Assembly (NCBI GenBank): GCA_031289515.1 | Contig: JAITPH010000163.1 | Span: 1-8,155, forward strand | DNA length: 8,155 nucleotides | Direction: 5' to 3' | DNA from: Tannerella sp. | GTDB lineage: Bacteria > Bacteroidota > Bacteroidia > Bacteroidales > Tannerellaceae | Shown here: positions 7,489 through 8,155 of the stretch, in pieces | How the letters are laid out: each line of letters begins with the position of its first letter | Numbering within the stretch: position 1 is the first letter of the stretch | Notes under the pieces: generated by a model | Told to the model about the DNA's origin: nothing | Seen by the model: only the letters and a program-made list of their open reading frames with translations | The model's database searches: none | Program-made: the position numbers and the translations under genes

Positions 7489-7968
7489 ATGGCAGAATTA
7501 AAAAAATTATCTATCATCGCGTTCAGCGGCGATTTCGACAAGCTGACAGCCGTTTTTACACTGGCGACCGGAGCGGCAGCCGTCGGCTATGAAGTGAATC
7601 TTTTCTTCACCTTCTGGGGACTGGACGCTATCAAAATCAAACAGGGACGCTCGGCGGTCGGGAAAGGCTTTTTGCCGAAAGTATTCGGAATAATGATGGG
7701 CGGACTGAAGTCTGCACCGGTAAGCAGGTTGAATTTTCTGGGTGCAAGTCCGAAAATCTTTCGCGCAATGATGAGGAAAAACAATGTCGCAACACTTGAA
7801 GAACTCGTGGAAGCGGCCAAACAGTTGGGCATTAATTTCTACGCCTGCGAAATGGCAATGCACATACTCGGCTTGCAGAAAAGCGATTTTATCCCCGAAA
7901 TAAAAGACGTTTTGGGCGTAACCTCGTTCCTGCAACTGTCCGAAGGCGGACAGACGCTGTTTATTTAG
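7489..7968 (+). CDS. DsrE/F-like (COG2210-type) putative sulfurtransferase
   Basis: A 159-residue protein starting at ATG 7489, four bases after the adenylyltransferase stop; a longer frame reaches back to 7429 but overlaps the upstream gene, so the short start is preferred. The N-terminus (KKLSIIAFSGDFDKLTAVF) followed by ATGAAAVGYEVNLFFTFWGL is the Rossmann-like DsrE fold with its early glycine-rich turn. The only cysteine, C120, is in INFYACEMAMHILGL, at the position where relatives carry a conserved cysteine that forms a persulfide. Family members relay sulfur as persulfides in oxidative sulfur metabolism or act in other sulfur transfers. Here, at the end of a cysK/carrier/adenylyltransferase operon, it is the most likely sulfur-supply protein, an inference from position and the single cysteine. 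A membrane-associated role is possible, since the central region is rather hydrophobic, but no clear transmembrane helix is evident. Confidence 0.85.
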   Translation: MAELKKLSIIAFSGDFDKLTAVFTLATGAAAVGYEVNLFFTFWGLDAIKIKQGRSAVGKGFLPKVFGIMMGGLKSAPVSRLNFLGASPKIFRAMMRKNNVATLEELVEAAKQLGINFYACEMAMHILGLQKSDFIPEIKDVLGVTSFLQLSEGGQTLFI

Positions 7969-7990
7969 GATGAAAAATAAACAGGTGCGG

Positions 7991-8011
7991 TTGCAAACCT
8001 ACGGCTTGCAA
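7991..8011. repeat. Dyad element, copy 1, after the sulfur operon
   Basis: TTGCAAACC and GGCTTGCAA flank a TAC loop and can pair over nine positions with one A-C mismatch. It lies about 22 bases after the DsrE-like gene's stop and may act as a 3' stabilising or terminating hairpin, although no T-run follows. Its core closely resembles the second dyad at 8046-8065. Confidence 0.5.
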
Positions 8012-8045
8012 AATACCGGAAACGATACAATATTCTACCGAGCGA

Positions 8046-8065
8046 TGCAAGCCTGACGGCTTGCA
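8046..8065. repeat. Dyad element, copy 2 (perfect 8-bp stem)
   Basis: TGCAAGCC (8046-8053), loop TGAC, and GGCTTGCA (8058-8065) make a perfect stem-loop. The similarity to the dyad at 7991-8011, about 35 bases away, suggests the two are diverged copies of one repeat family of REP type. No terminator T-run follows, and no coding role is seen. Confidence 0.55.
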
Positions 8066-8074
8066 CATCCAAGC

Positions 8075-8155
8075 GGTATCCGTCATCGGTGGCGGTATCC
8101 GCCATCGGTGGCAGTATCCGTCATTGGTGGCGGTATCCGTCATTGGTGGCGGTAT
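8075..8155. repeat. 19-bp tandem repeat array, cut by the window end
   Basis: Units at 8075-8093, 8094-8112, 8113-8131 and 8132-8150, plus five bases of a fifth, follow the pattern GGTATCCGTCATYGGTGGC. They differ at a few positions: G or A at position 1, T or C at position 9, C or T at position 13. Each junction can form a small hairpin: TGGCGG-TAT-CCGCCA is perfect at the first junction, and the last two (8127-8150 and beyond) are near matches or use a G-U wobble. The array runs off the end, so total length is unknown. The unit length is not a multiple of three, and no gene was recognised. Confidence 0.92.

Noticed and set aside
7970..8056. Short ORF directly after the DsrE-like gene (about 28 residues)
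   Set aside because: It reads through the two dyad elements and has no recognisable features; the repeats explain the sequence better.
8075..8155. Possible CRISPR array
   Set aside because: The repeats are 19 bp and directly adjacent with no unique spacers, and no cas gene is present.

Overview
The window looks like chromosomal DNA of a Bacteroidota organism, most likely from the Bacteroidales. The evidence is a SusC-type outer-membrane receptor start, several promoter-like boxes of the Bacteroidota form TAnnTTTG, AT-rich leaders without Shine-Dalgarno sequences, and protein families typical of the phylum. No rRNA, tRNA, transposase, integrase or CRISPR array was seen.

Layout. Positions 1-325 (minus) hold the first 108 residues of a SusC/RagA-like TonB-dependent receptor; the rest lies outside the window. 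Positions 326-950 form a 625-base region without a confident gene. It contains a (TC)22 microsatellite, a good minus-strand promoter candidate, small hairpins, and an open frame that runs through the microsatellite and ends on the receptor's start codon. Positions 951-3632 (minus) encode an 893-residue protein joining a Pif1-like SF1B helicase to a complete AAA+ ATPase. A divergent promoter region (3633-3779) separates it from a plus-strand run: a secreted M28 metallopeptidase with a PA domain (3780-5405), then a hairpin and a promoter-like sequence, then four closely spaced genes. These are a CysK-type cysteine synthase, a ThiS/MoaD-type sulfur-carrier protein ending in Gly-Gly-Gly-Asn, a MoeB/ThiF/HesA-type adenylyltransferase and a DsrE-like protein. 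The final ~190 bases hold two related dyad elements and a 19-bp tandem repeat that runs off the end.

The four-gene cluster reads as one sulfur-assimilation operon. The adenylyltransferase would activate the carrier's C-terminus, sulfur (perhaps delivered by the DsrE-like protein) would make a thiocarboxylate, and the PLP enzyme would use it to build cysteine. This resembles the characterised CysO/CysM/Mec system of Mycobacterium and the HcyS/HcyF/HcyD system of Wolinella, but with a CysK-type acceptor and no JAMM protease visible in the window. The carrier's extra C-terminal Asn suggests that a trimming step is needed.

The other notable region is 319-823. The repeat number could decide whether an upstream reading frame reaches the SusC-like start codon, making this a possible contingency (phase-variation) locus for a surface receptor. 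That idea is inference.
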